Assembly: GCA_002081555.1 (NCBI GenBank)
Contig: MZNV01000681.1
Span: forward strand, 1-50,946
Length of the DNA: 50,946 bases
Reading direction: 5' to 3'
Source: Protostelium mycophagum
Taxonomy: Eukaryota; Evosea; Variosea; Protosteliida; Protosteliaceae
How positions within the stretch are numbered: the first letter of the stretch is position 1; every line of letters starts with the position of its first letter. Of the stretch, positions 1 to 10,499 are shown one piece after another. Made by a program: the position numbers and the translations under genes. A model generated the notes under the pieces. The model was not told where the DNA came from, ran no database searches, and saw only the letters and a list, made by a program, of their open reading frames with translations.

Positions 1-73
1 ACCCTAAACCCTAAACCCTAAACCCTAAACCCTAAACCCTAAAACCCTAAAACCCTAAAACCCTAAACCCTAT
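1..73. repeat. Telomere, CCCTAAA type
   Basis: About ten head-to-tail CCCTAAA units start at the first base. Several are 8-nt CCCTAAAA variants, mainly at 37-60, and the last unit degenerates to CCCTATA. The C-rich strand reads inward, as expected for the left end of a chromosome. The repeat type is the plant/green-algal/protist TTTAGGG. Confidence 0.97.
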
Positions 74-449
74 ACACATGATCCGCGCCAAAATGGCTGC
101 AGATCCGGTGTTGTTTGTCATGTGCGTGAATAGTCCGTAGAGGCCTGCCAAAAATAAGTTCTGATTTATTATTTGACAATCTACAACGAGACAATCCTAC
201 TGTGATGTACAAATTTTCCAAAATGAGCACTAAAGTTTTTGTTTGGCGCTCATCTTTGCGGACAAGTCTTTGTAGCTGTGCACAGTCTTGACAGCTCTGC
301 AGGACCTGAATGAGTCCAACTTGACTCAGTTGTCTTAGATGTGTTTCGTCTGTCTATCAAGGCACTGCAGAACACGCTGTTGTACAACAATAAACAAGAT
401 GATATTGGCGGGAAAAAGTTATTTTTACTGGTTTATTTCTGACACGACA
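74..449. other. Subtelomeric spacer, no gene seen
   Basis: This is unique-looking sequence between the telomere and the 3' end of the SET gene. I see no coding frame, splice sites or repeats. The segment after 420 may be the SET gene's 3' UTR. Confidence 0.5.
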
Positions 450-1109
450 TTACTCAGGGAGGAACTCTTCGTCATCATCTGACTCCTGTGTCACTTTGCA
501 GGTGTCACACCTACAAGCCCATGTTTGATTGGTGATGAAGTGCTCGCCATAATTGAGTAGAATCTCTTCACTGACTGCTGTTGACTTTTTCCTCTGCTGT
601 CTCACGTTGATTCCATCCTCTTCAATAATGTAGGGAGCCTTACAACTATGGTTACATAAGCTGATGGGCCCAATCAGCACACTAATCCTCCCATCCGTCT
701 ATGTGATGTTAAAAGGTTTGTCTCTTTGACAACTTTGACTGACCTCAACAAGTGAGTGATGTTCCACTTTGACAGCAGCCTTTTGCTGTTCTTTAGTCAG
801 TGTGATCTTTCGACCACAAAGAGCTGTCTCCAAACATCGGTCACTGGTGACACGTTGCAGACCCAAGCCATGTTTTGTATCAACAACAAGAAAGGGAAGT
901 TCTGGACTTAAGAGTTGCTTCGACCAATTGTTGATGAGTTTTCGAAAGGCCTTTCCTGACCCAGATGTTCTGTAACAACAAGGCCAGTATTTCTTAACAG
1001 GGATTTTAAAAGGATGTTTGCGTTGACCATTCCTAACACAAGAGATGAACCACCTCCACGCCCTTAACACCTTGTTATAATCTGTTGAAGAGGCGTTTGT
1101 CTTCCTCAT
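450..1109 (-). CDS. SET-domain protein, two exons
   Basis: Probable protein-lysine methyltransferase-type protein, about 204 aa from the ATG at 1109. Exon 1 is 1109-744 and exon 2 is 698-450, joined across a 45-nt intron (699-743) that starts GTCAGT and ends CATAG. The splice keeps phase 0 and removes a TAG that otherwise lies in frame. Exon 1 holds the SET opening HGLGLQRV. Exon 2 holds the SET core GPISLCNHSC and EEILLNYGEHF, then CRCDTC, which resembles the post-SET cysteine cluster (CxCxxC). In SET enzymes the NHSC asparagine and the YG tyrosine line the S-adenosylmethionine and lysine sites. The tail is acidic (ESDDDEEFLPE). The family's usual GxG opening is weak (GLGL). The start could lie in an undetected upstream exon. 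Substrate is unknown. Confidence 0.75.
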
Positions 1110-1471
1110 GAGATTGTTGGGGAGTTTATGATAGCCCCGGCACAGATTGGTCAGGTTTTGCAGATTTGAGAAAATTGTTACAGAACCACTAACATGTTGA
1201 CAACAGATCCGCGATGATCTTGTCAGTGATCCATAAAGACACGTTGTTCACCGACTAAAAAGTCTTGTCAATATTGATAAGTGGGTATCTGGAAGTGTTG
1301 TGCCTATGGATCCCAAGTGATCATGAAGAACCGCAGCATCAAAAACATAGAGAAACAGTGAGAAGTGTGTTGTTCACAGTTGTGCACTCTGTGCAGAAGA
1401 CAGCGACGTTCCAATCAGCTACTAACTTTGTCACTTTAGAATGAAGGTCAGTTTGACACGTAAAGAGTGAA
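1110..1471. other. Intergenic, no gene supported
   Basis: No convincing exon on either strand. It could hold upstream exons or the promoter of the minus-strand SET gene; I cannot place them. Confidence 0.35.
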
Positions 1472-1660
1472 ATGATGTTGAGGAGAACAGATTTCGACCT
1501 GTACAAGCGGGTCTATAATGAGAGACTACCGTTTGTGATGATTGTCAAATCATCGTTGGTGGCGTTGCTGTATAGAGCCATATCCTTCACACTAGTCATC
1601 ACCTGCGTGATTTGTGTCTACATTGAAGACTACGGCAGCTTTGAAACCATGTCAGCTTGA
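1472..1660 (+). CDS. Short ORF with one membrane span
   Basis: An ATG-to-TGA frame of 62 codons. It has a basic/aromatic N-terminus, then a hydrophobic stretch of about 25 residues (SSLVALLYRAISFTLVITCV) followed by IEDYGSFE. The layout resembles the cytoplasmic N-terminus and first membrane helix of P2X ion channels (proline, basic residue, hydrophobic helix, acidic-aromatic exit). No ectodomain or second helix follows, so it could be a remnant first exon or chance. The resemblance is weak and by eye only. Confidence 0.3.
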   Translation: MMLRRTDFDLYKRVYNERLPFVMIVKSSLVALLYRAISFTLVITCVICVYIEDYGSFETMSA

Positions 1661-1812
1661 GACGACAACAAACGGTCGTTAATGAAATTTCCCGCCAATA
1701 AAAAATCAAAATTGATCAGAATAAAAATACTGAGGACACAAAGACAAATAGAACAGGAAGCCATAAGACATTCATTGACTACACTTTGAACTTCAGATCA
1801 CAGCCTACGACA

Positions 1813-3214
1813 ATGATTCACAACGATCAGAAGACCGTCGCCAAGCCGTTGAAAGTGAGCAGCCTTCAGCAGACGGTACAACACCCACAGAATTCAAAGA
1901 ACACTTTGAAACCGAAGACAACTACCACTGCTGCCCTTAAGAAGGTAGGCTCAATCAGATTTTGATCAAAATGGACAGGTTAAGCGCTCCATTTATTGAT
2001 CTACCTTCAGACCACAGGCATTCAAGGAAAGGAGAACGTAAAATTAGACAAGACCACCACGAACGTGGCAAGAGATGTAAATCCAATCTCATTTTTTTGA
2101 TGTCAGAGAAGGCTTTCTTGCTCTCTCATTGTCGTTCAGACAGATTTAGGACGAACATCCTCACAGAATATTCTCCAACTTAGTTGATTCTTAGAACGGA
2201 CATGGTCAATCAATGACCACAAAAAAAAACAGCTGATTTAGATCTTTCTAGTGATTAATTAGACATACAGAGAGAAAGAAATCAAGTGAAGGCACATGAC
2301 GTCAAAACTCTCCTGTTCATTAATGGCAACTTTGACAATCAAGAAAAAGGATTTCGACTGGAAGAGAAAACAATCAAAAAGGATACTGGCTTCTGGACTT
2401 TTGGTGGGTTATTTTTTTATTTTTTCTCAATGGTGCTGAGAAGCAACACTGTTAAAAATAATTTTCATGTGTAGGCTGGTGAAACATAACGGACCTGAAA
2501 ATAGTTTGATGGTAAACTGTTTCGTTTCACATGCAAAATGAAGAGTAGTCTGGTCGACACGAACTGGCGAAAATGTCTCTTTATATTGTAGTAACATTTG
2601 TAGATGAGATCTACCCGGATGTGGAGCCGTCACATGTTGGGATAAATGATACCGTTCAGACAGTGCTGGGAAAAGTTCTGTATGGCACCGATGTGACTCT
2701 CTTATTCATGGGTCGTTCCGGTACCGGAAAGTCGTTTTGGAACAACGAGATTTTGTTCAAGACTTTAGCCGCAATGAAGGATCACATAGCCAAAGATGAA
2801 GAACAAGCATACCAGCTCAAATTCAGCATCAAGGAATTGACCCCCCAAAAGAGATTGGATTTGCAAAAAGAAACAGAGTTCAAAATGGGTAGACCAACAC
2901 AGACAACCATCAATCTGATAGAGGCGACGGACAGGTGAGCGAGTTCGGACTTTCCTGTCAAAATACGGTGGTGAAATAATATATAGTAAGATCACACTGA
3001 AAGCATGTACAGAAATTATTGAGAGATTGTATAGATCGAAGAAAAACAGAGAAGACCAAACAAAACCCCAGTTCAAGCAGATCTTACCTCATCACCACCT
3101 TGTATTTGATGATCATAAAGAAAGGTCTGACAAAGACATCCGAGTTGACATTAATCAATACTGCTGGATTAGAGAGTGTAGAGGATGCAACAAATGAAAG
3201 CTTAAAGCAAGAAG
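1813..3214 (+). CDS. Kinesin-like motor protein (partial model)
   Basis: Microtubule-motor family. Exon 1 is 1813-1944 (ATG, 44 codons, basic and Thr-rich), followed by GTAGGC. Exon 2 is 2011-2076, also phase 0. A P-loop exon of about 2604-2934 reads VDEIYPDV..., then YGTDVTLLFMGRSGTGKS, matching the kinesin pattern before the Walker A loop. The next exon, about 3024-3214, has NPSSSRSY (canonical switch I NxxSSRSH) and LTLINTAGLESVE (canonical switch II LVDLAGSE), then LKQEG. Two normally invariant positions differ: the switch I His is Tyr and the switch II Asp is Asn, so ATP hydrolysis may be impaired. The segment 2286-2400 may be another motor exon. The C-terminal motor half and stalk were not found with confidence. 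The gene may be degraded or simply divergent. Confidence 0.6.
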
Positions 3215-4398
3215 GTGACTCAAAATTAATTTCTTCAAGTAATGCTCACATCAGATGTGAGCTGCAAGCAGTGTGTAATTTGGTTCTGATTTAATTTGGA
3301 TCTGGACCACAGTTGATGATGTCACTGAGAGCAAATTCCGATTGAAAATAGAGGCGGAGAATAATTGTTTTGTCTGGTCAGCTGGTGTTAGCTGGGTCGT
3401 CGTGAACAGTCGATTGATTGATGGTGAGCACTTGGGCGGGAAATCGAATCACCTCTTCTGAGTTTGAGCAGGTGGAATAGTCAGAATGGGAAGGCAAATC
3501 TTTAATTCGAAGACCATTGCCAACTATGCTCTTTCCTGTGGAAGAGGTGACTCAATCATATTACAATAATGCAGTTGACCTGTTTCTGATTTTGGCAGAT
3601 TACTGATCCGCAGAATTGACCATCAACTTTCCTGCCTTTACCGCAGCCCCTCTCGTAAGCTTCATCGCTCTTTTATTCCTCTAGACTGTGGCTGTCATGA
3701 TGCTGCATTCCACATGGACCACAAGAATGCAGCCACATCACACAATTATTCAAAAAATACTGCAATTCTGATAGGTCTGCAGATGTTCTACGGTATTTCA
3801 GGTCTGGCAAACGATTATTGTTATGATTGTAGAGTGTCATCCTGCATAGAGAATCTTGCTGCCGATCGATTCACATTAGGGGTATAAAATCTCCTTTTTT
3901 TTGCAAGCGTGAAACTTGTATATTTTCACAAAAAATGATGGTGTCGGTAGGTATTGACATGGGGTGACAGTTGAATTGCTGAGGTTGTGGTCTCATGGAT
4001 CGCCTTCTCACCAGAGTTTTGTTCCGATAATAATTCTTACAATCTCCAAATTCATACCGGATGGTCTGATAAAGAGGTGATTGACTTCACCATCTAGGTT
4101 TTTTCTTTTTGTGTGTTTACAACAAAATCTTTTTTGGGTATCTCAATGATTTCTCTTTATTTTGAGTGTCTACAATGAGAATGAGCTGATGACGCTAGTG
4201 TAAAATAGTGAAAGGCACTGACTTTCATTCAACGTCTCCATCAGCACCTATTGTTGCAGTTTGCCTGTGTCATATGGATGTCTCCCGGTAGGATATATAG
4301 TCTAGTTGAATTTTTTGTAGACAGTATTTATTTTCAGCCAAATTCTATTTTATTTGTGATTTTATTTTTCTGAACAATTAAGAACAGCTGACCTCCGC
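3215..4398. other. Unresolved region after the kinesin exons
   Basis: AT-rich with several plausible GT/AG sites. A short open stretch near 3486-3541 ends at a GTGACT donor. No fragment matches a later kinesin motif, so I leave it unassigned. It may hold remaining motor exons and a 3' UTR. Confidence 0.3.
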
Positions 4399-4827
4399 AT
4401 GAGCGCGGACGCCCACAAGATAAAAACTGACGGTTTCCAACTCCACATCTCAACTTGGTCCAACACAACAGTCTGGTCAATCAACGCCACGTGGCTAGCA
4501 ATCCATTATAATTCCCCTTCATCCTCCACTGTACAGCGCCAAGCTGGGGGTCAGGCACTGGTCCAGGACGCAGTGGACTGTGAGCAAATATTGAATATTA
4601 ATGTAGATAATTTATTCTTGTAGTTGAATGCAAAATCTGCTTGAATGCAAAAATCAATTGTGTCTTTGTTCCTTGTGGTGAGTTTTTTTTATTATAAGCA
4701 TTGTAGATAACGGTTTTAAGGCCACATGTCTGCTTGTGAGACTTGCGCAAACATAATTCTAAAAACTCGGAAATGTCCTATATGCAATGAACGACTGGAG
4801 CAAGTTATGAAAACATACCTGAGTTAA
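4399..4827 (+). CDS. RING-finger protein, three exons, 113 aa
   Basis: Likely E3 ubiquitin-ligase-type RING protein. Exons are 4399-4579, 4624-4677 and 4721-4827, with introns of 44 nt (4580-4623, GTGAGC...TTGTAG) and 43 nt (4678-4720, GTGAGT...TTTAAG). Phases 1 and 1 match exactly. Splicing gives a C-terminal C3HC4 RING: CKIC, then CVFVPCGH, then CETC, then CPIC, ending VMKTYLS before TAA. All eight zinc ligands are present. The CGH and CPIC arrangement resembles the C-terminal RINGs of IAP and MUL1-type ligases. Residues 1-60 are Ser/Thr/Asn-rich with no domain I recognise. No single reading frame shows the RING, so a scan for unspliced frames would miss it. The next gene starts only 35 nt after the stop. 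Confidence 0.85.
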
Positions 4828-4862
4828 TAAAGCAATGTATGAAAAATTTAAAAAAAGATAAT

Positions 4863-6285
4863 ATGGAGAGGTTGACAAAAGACATCAAAATACCTATGGT
4901 TGTGGCACACAAAAATAAGTGTGTGGATCTCTATCGATCTGATTGGTAATGAGTGAGGATTTTGAAAGGTCAAGGTTTGTGAATTGTTCGTTTGGTAGGG
5001 TCTTGTTTGTAGCTCTCTATAACGAGCCAGAAAAACCAGATCGCTGGGAGGTTTGCAGGTATTCTTTTGAGTACAATGAACATTTGCTGAAGCGGCTACC
5101 GCAACACACAGGAGAGCAAAAAGATGAGAAATTTGGAGAAATCTCGAAGCTGCGTGAAGATATAGAGAGTCACATGAAGGCACAAAGACAAGTGAGAATC
5201 TTTTTTTTGATAATTTTTATAATTATTTTATTTATATTTCAAATTATGATGTTAAATTGGTCAAACCAGCGGAGCTGCAGACATTGCGGCAGAGCCGCAT
5301 CAGAATGATGAAGAAAAGACAGAGCAGAGGGAGGCCTCTGTATTTTGCGGCATAGCCACAGCGCAAAGTTGGCGCCGTAAAGTGCCACGAAATGTTCAAC
5401 GTTTATTTGATCAAGTGTAGTGGTGGTTTTATTCTAAATGTTCTGCACATACCGCAATCAGAGCACAAATATTTGCACCCCAGACTCAAAAATTTGAGCC
5501 GTTGCGTAAATCATCCGTCTACACAACGTGATATTAATCGCAATAAACAAGGCAGGCCGGCCATAACATAACCTTCCACCGTGTTTCAGAGTCCGTTCAC
5601 ACGGGAGAACCATAGTTTCCAATAGCCCAACAACTGTCATTCAGAGATGAAGTATATGCCGAATTCCCAATAACCGGTCTGCCTTGGGAAGAAGAAGATA
5701 GGAATAAAATAAAGATGAGCAAGTGGAGAAAAACAAAAGAGAGAGAGGGATCTACAACGAGATAAGATGACCACGGCTTACGAGAAAAAAATCCAAGAAA
5801 TTGAAAAAAAACATCAGAACAATATCGAATCAAATTCAGAAGAAATATCAAATTTGTAGGTGAGATATTTTTGATATCAGTAAATTTGTGAAAAATTAAA
5901 AAAAAATGTGAAAAAATCGTGTCATACAAATAATCGCGGTTTTGACGCATCATCACGCTATGTACCGTGTTTGTTCACCGTTAAAAAATTCTCCGGATAT
6001 TCTTCCGCCTTGAATAAATTTCCACAAATCGAACGATACAACGCTGAATGAAATTTCAGGAAACTTTCAAGGCGTACAAAGAAGGCAAACATCGCATTGA
6101 CGCAACAAGAAGAGTCAGAAAGCAACAACATAGAAGAGTCACAAGGTATACTCACGCAGCTGAGAGCTGAAGTCGAGAATTTAAGACAACAGAAAGAAGC
6201 AATGAATGAGCAGATGGAGATGTACAGAGATGAGAATGAGAAAAATGCTGACGTCATCTCCCGTTTCGAAGAAGTGCAGAGAAAG
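4863..6285 (+). CDS. Coiled-coil protein, several exons (partial)
   Basis: Starts with ATG at 4863. Exon 1 (4863-4945) joins exon 2 (4999-5191) through a 53-nt intron, GTAATG...GGTAG, in phase 2. Exon 2 ends at a GTGAGA donor. A charged exon of about 5720-5855 (AYEKKIQEIEKKHQNNIES) and an exon at 6060-6285 (LRAEVENLRQQKEAMNEQME) join in phase 2 across 5856-6059. Both have heptad-like, Glu/Lys/Gln-rich coiled-coil composition. One exon between 5192 and 5720 is missing from the model, because the phases do not close. The gene probably continues past the GTCGAT at 6286. No catalytic domain is seen. It could be a structural or motor-associated stalk protein; its closeness to the kinesin gene is suggestive only. 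Confidence 0.55.
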
Positions 6286-7144
6286 GTCGATTTTTTGTAT
6301 GTTTTTGTATTTTCATTTATTCGAAATTTAAAATAATTTTGTGTATTTCTTATTATTATTTACACGTATACTTTGTTTGAGCGCGGCTGATCTGTTGTTG
6401 CGGCTTTGTGGGCTGATCAGCGCATATATAATGATGTGAAGCCTTACAATGATGGTCATTTAGTGGATGGGTTCTGTTGTAAATATGTTGCATGAGAGCA
6501 AAAAAAATGAAACAAGCCAAAGAGAGGTGTGAAAAGGTAAGCAGCCAATTAATATAATTAATTATGATATTAATGGTATCACTTCAATATGCTATATGCA
6601 AAGACACATAGAGTGGATAGTACGTTATGAAATTATAATGTAAAAATGAATCTGTTTGTGATGCGATGTACCAAAGCGTCCAGTGGCAATTGCGGCTCTG
6701 CTGCAGTTTCGGATATTCGTCCTTATCATTCAGTGTTGCAGCAGCTCTTGTGTTGGGGCAGATTTGCACACACGCAATAGAGCCGCGTTCCAAACTTGCG
6801 TCTACTTTTTGCAACACATTACCACCTCTTGATCGAAGAGTTTAAGGGCACAAATAATGTTGCCGTGTACCAAATGTCGACAGCGGAGAGGGAGGGATCA
6901 GTTTTATTTCTGCCTCGTTGTAAATCTGAATGTTCCAGAGTTGTCACGGGATAGTGTTGGTTATGTAGTGTGCAGCTGTTACAACAGTGCGCATCTCTAC
7001 TTTTGCGGCTTTGCCACAGTGCAATGGTGCAGCGGATGTGTGTCTGCTGTCATCTGAGCGCAAAAATAAATTGCCTAAATTACGCTAATTTTACGCTACA
7101 TTTTAGCGTAATATGAATTTCATACCATACAACATTGCGGCAAT
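6286..7144. other. AT-rich spacer with scattered GCGGC/GCCGC motifs
   Basis: No gene can be supported. A small open stretch ends at a GTAAGC donor at 6537 and may be another coiled-coil exon. Motifs such as GCGGCTTTGCC near 7010 and GCGGCTCTGCTGC near 6695 match the hairpin satellite at 35.2-36.2 kb. Confidence 0.4.
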
Positions 7145-7700
7145 TCAATTAGTCATGAAATAGAGAAACAGAGGAATGTACAACAGTCGACCAAAGAAGA
7201 AAAAGCGTAAGAGGATAGAAGATGAGCACAATATAACCGACTTGACACATATAGAACCTGAGAACACACAGACGCCCCCAAAAAGGGCGTTGACAGAAAG
7301 CCCATCAAGAAACACCAGCAGCGCAAGAATCAGATAACTCTCCACCACTACCAGACAAACTACAACAGCTACTTGACAAATACACAAATGGAAATGATGG
7401 AAAAAATCAAAACAAACAAAAAATGATAGAAGAAGAGGAAACACCCAATGTAGAAAATGAAAGAAAAAGCAAAAAAACCATGGAAACAAATAATTTACTG
7501 GAAATAAACGGACCGCGGGTCACCCCCTCGTTTTTTAGCCTACGGGCAAGAGAGCGCCAACAAGCTGCTCTCTATGTTACGGCCTGGACCCCCATATCTG
7601 GGCTCATCGGGTTATATAACCACGATACTTACGTAATGAATAAACGAAACAAAACGAAACACTTTTGCTTGCCAACATAGAGAAACAATCACGAAGACAA
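7145..7700 (+). mobile_element. LINE ORF1-like fragment (tentative)
   Basis: The plus strand carries a broken, very basic then Thr/Ser/Pro-rich frame (PKKKKRKRIEDEHNI, then LQQLLDKYTNGNDG). Its composition resembles the 5' coding part of the two minus-strand LINE copies at 22.0-22.4 kb and 10.7-11.1 kb. A GC-rich patch follows at 7510-7610. No polyA or target duplication was found. It could instead be an unrelated basic ORF. Confidence 0.35.
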
Positions 7701-8147
7701 ATCTTTGGGGGTTCAACAGGTAAGTTTCTCATAGAGTTAAATACCAACTCTAACATTAACAGTGAATGACGAAGATCATTCTAGTTCAATCAATTTGTTG
7801 TGATTGAATTGATCTTGTGTCTTTGCATCGCGTTTCCAAGCCAACATACAATATTGTCTTTATCCAAGATTGCCATTTCTGAGACAACTGTACATGCTGG
7901 GATTGAAATTCAAAAATCTGAAAACTTGCTGGTTGCCATTTCGACTTGATCAAAGAACGGCACCTAGTACACGGTATGTGTGCTGATAGAGGGAGTGTGG
8001 AATAATCAACGCCTTCAACTCACAAGTTAAATTTCAGATTTTTGAATTTTATCCCGGTATTGCAGCTGGAAGTAGAATTTAACGTTGTCAACAGCTGAAC
8101 ATAGACATTAAAACAAGTACGTTTATATAGCAGGCGTACTACTGTTT
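7701..8147. other. Spacer, nothing recognised
   Basis: AT-rich, no frame longer than chance, no clear repeats. Confidence 0.4.
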
Positions 8148-8453
8148 CTATTGCTCCTCCTCTTTGTCCTGTATTTCCTCCTTTTTGTCAACGGCTGGAG
8201 CCAGGTTGGGACAGAAACACACTCTCACTTTGGAAGACTCGGCGAGTTTGGCAAGGAGCTTTCTTCCCTTGAGGTCGAGCAACTTATACCTCTCAGGCAC
8301 ACCAATGATGTAGGTGTTGAGCCAGCGGCGATATTGGGTGGGTTGGTCAGTGTGGGTGGGCATATCGGAGTTTTTGAAAAATAACAGTCGTTCAAAATCG
8401 ATGTGGCCGTTAGTCGCGGATTGCATATCCGCAAAAAATTTTGGTCGGCTCAT
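8148..8453 (-). CDS. Hypothetical 101-aa protein or terminal exon
   Basis: ATG at 8453 to a stop at 8148. The frame is not low complexity. It has a hydrophilic, aromatic first half (IDFERLLFFKNSDMP, then YRRWLNTYIIGVPERYKLL) and ends in a charged tail (VDKKEEIQDKEEEQ). No family recognised. There is a possible donor-like GTCTCT upstream on the minus strand, so it may be the last exon of a longer gene. Divergently placed to copy A of the unknown gene family. Confidence 0.4.
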   Translation of the reverse strand: MSRPKFFADMQSATNGHIDFERLLFFKNSDMPTHTDQPTQYRRWLNTYIIGVPERYKLLDLKGRKLLAKLAESSKVRVCFCPNLAPAVDKKEEIQDKEEEQ

Positions 8454-8667
8454 ATGAGTTCTGATATGGGGTCGACCGCGTCAGAGACCTGATTGAACTG
8501 TTTAGTGTATGTTAAGTAGATTGGTTGCTACACAGGAGAAGTTCTTTCGTAATTCAGAAGTGACGTGTTGGGTTGCAGGATTGGAATGCCGCAAATGCAA
8601 GGAAAAAGAACATAATGGTGATTTCAGCATATTGAAACAGAGAGAAAAGGTAGAGACCACAGCAAAC

Positions 8668-9333
8668 ATGGCAGCAGCAGCAGAGGTAGGTTTTTGTCTT
8701 ATTAACAACGATTTGTATTGGTGTCTGACCGGTCGTTCAGACACTAGGACTGCAGAGGAGAGATCTCTAGATGCCAAGTTGGAGGCAATGGAGGAACAGA
8801 TGAATGCTTTGGAGGCGAGTGGAAAGGCTTACGAGTCATTGTTCACTGAGGAGGTGCAACTGAAAGTTGCCTTGGAGGACGCCGCTCATTTGTCCCTTGA
8901 AGCAATGGCGGGGTAAGCCAATATATTAATTTATATAATTATTTTTGTCTATAGACAGTGACGTTAACCAAAGTGTAGGGCGTTGTCCCTTGTTTTGGGT
9001 GTGGAGGTGTCCTACCAGACGTGTTGGCAATTCAGCAACATCAAGGCAGGTGTGACATATCTGTATGTCCCCCTGTCAGTGCTCAGTGAGGAGCGCGCCC
9101 AGGAGCTGAGGGTGGAGAGTGGTTTCACTTTCTTCCGCAAGCTTCATGTGGAGATCTGGTTCATCCAGTATGTCCTGTACATCACTCGTGTGGGTCGGTT
9201 TGCACCAGGCAAAAAGGCGGCCTTGGCCGCTGCCATCAACCATAACGCTCACCCCGGGGTGATAAAGGTGTCCTTCAACGCTGATTTTGGGAACGAGCAT
9301 TTTGGTACAGTGACAATCTCTTTGCCAGAAAGG
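8668..9333 (+). CDS. Unknown gene family, copy A, truncated at the 3' side
   Basis: No family recognised. Exon 1 (8668-8685, MAAAAE) ends at GTAGGT. Exon 2 ends at 8912 (GTAAGC donor); its start is uncertain, perhaps 8778. Exon 3 is 8979-9333, ending at GTGAGT. It is clearly paralogous to copy B at 39995-41505. Shared features are a helical segment ending LSLEAMAG versus MSVEAMCKG; the pattern YLYVP-x-S, EERA, GF, IW, Y-x-LY, VGRF, GxKA, LA; and GNxHxGxVT. Exon 3 is exactly 355 nt in both copies with the same phases (2 in, 0 out). Copy A lacks anything like B's exons 4 and 5; the sequence after its donor is a degenerate repeat array. Frames are intact within the three exons. GC content is higher than the surroundings. 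Confidence 0.6.
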
Positions 9334-9339
9334 GTGAGT

Positions 9340-10490
9340 GGTGTCTTCTATTTGCTATGTTTATTTTATCTTTATTTGATATTTATATTGTCACAATTCA
9401 TGAACTCCAATTTACAATGCTTCCTAACTGTTGTGAGCCAACAGCAGGTTTAGAACGTGGTATTGACATTACAGTATTACTGTTACTTTTGAATTCAGCT
9501 ATGACATTGATTGAATACCATTTGATTTATCAGAATAATATTGCAATATAGCAGTTCAGAATTGCCAAGTGTTAGGTACAGCACTGTCTAAAGTATTAAA
9601 TCAAACAGTACTAAGTTCAGTATGTTTGTATATCATTCTAAAACATACTTGAGATCTAGAAAGTATTTCACTATCTTATGACAGTACTCTGTCATTTTCC
9701 AGTTCAAACACTGCACTGCACAATGCTTCTTATCTTTGTGAGATAACAGCACAATCAAAACTTTGTATATGCATAAATACAGTCATTACTTGATGAAATT
9801 CAGCTGCAGTAATTGATAGATCCTCTGTGTCTCATCACAGTGAATAGGCCGTTTTGCGGTTCGAAAAATTTTGAACTGCAACTGATTTACACGCTGCACC
9901 CACAGAAATGTATGATTCTACATATATTCTGTTTTTATTCCACCATGAAGCATATGAGCATCGTTAGGACTATTTTGCTGCCATTTGAGAGTGCTCTGTC
10001 AAGTTGCAGTTTGAAAGCTACATGGCACAATGTTCATTACCTTTTGTGCGTTAAAAACCCTTTAAGATAATTTTAATGGCCACTTATAGTCATCAATGCG
10101 TGCCCACTTCTTCAATGTTGGATTCTATTTATGTGATCAGAACGGTTTAACTCTTCTGCGGTTTGGTAATTTTGAACTGCAGATTTGCTTAATTCCTAAA
10201 ATGCTAAAAATGTATGATTATATATTTATTCTGTTTGTAAAATGATTAGATTCAGATGTCGGTCATTGTGGCCAGTTTACGGTCTTATGAGAGTGTTCTG
10301 TCAAATTTCAATTTGAAAGCTGCATGACACAATGTCTATCATCTTTTGTGTGCTAAAAACACGTCAAAGCGGTCCCATATGCATCCTAATGCTTCCTAAT
10401 ACGTTCACGTTTCTTCATGACTCTTGGTGGATTTGAAGTATTGAATTAAAACAGTTTGAATATTCTGTGGTTCAGAAATTCCGAACCGTT
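9340..10490. repeat. Degenerate tandem repeat, ~304-bp period, about four units
   Basis: The anchor CACAATG plus TTTGTG recurs at about 9419, 9724, 10031 and 10333, spaced 305, 307 and 302 bp. Other parts repeat at the same spacing: a CTCTGTCA stretch before each anchor, a TTTTGAACTGCA stretch at about 9868 and 10171, and AAATGTATGATT at 9906 and 10208. Units are heavily diverged and non-coding. The array occupies what would be the intron after exon 3 of copy A. Confidence 0.6.
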
Positions 10491-10499
10491 GGGCGCTAC

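Noticed and set aside
699-701. In-frame TAG inside the SET gene, suggesting stop-codon reassignment or a pseudogene
   Set aside because: The TAG is the 3' end of a 45-nt GT-AG intron (699-743) whose removal keeps phase and joins two SET segments naturally. Other genes in the window end in ordinary TAA/TAG/TGA.
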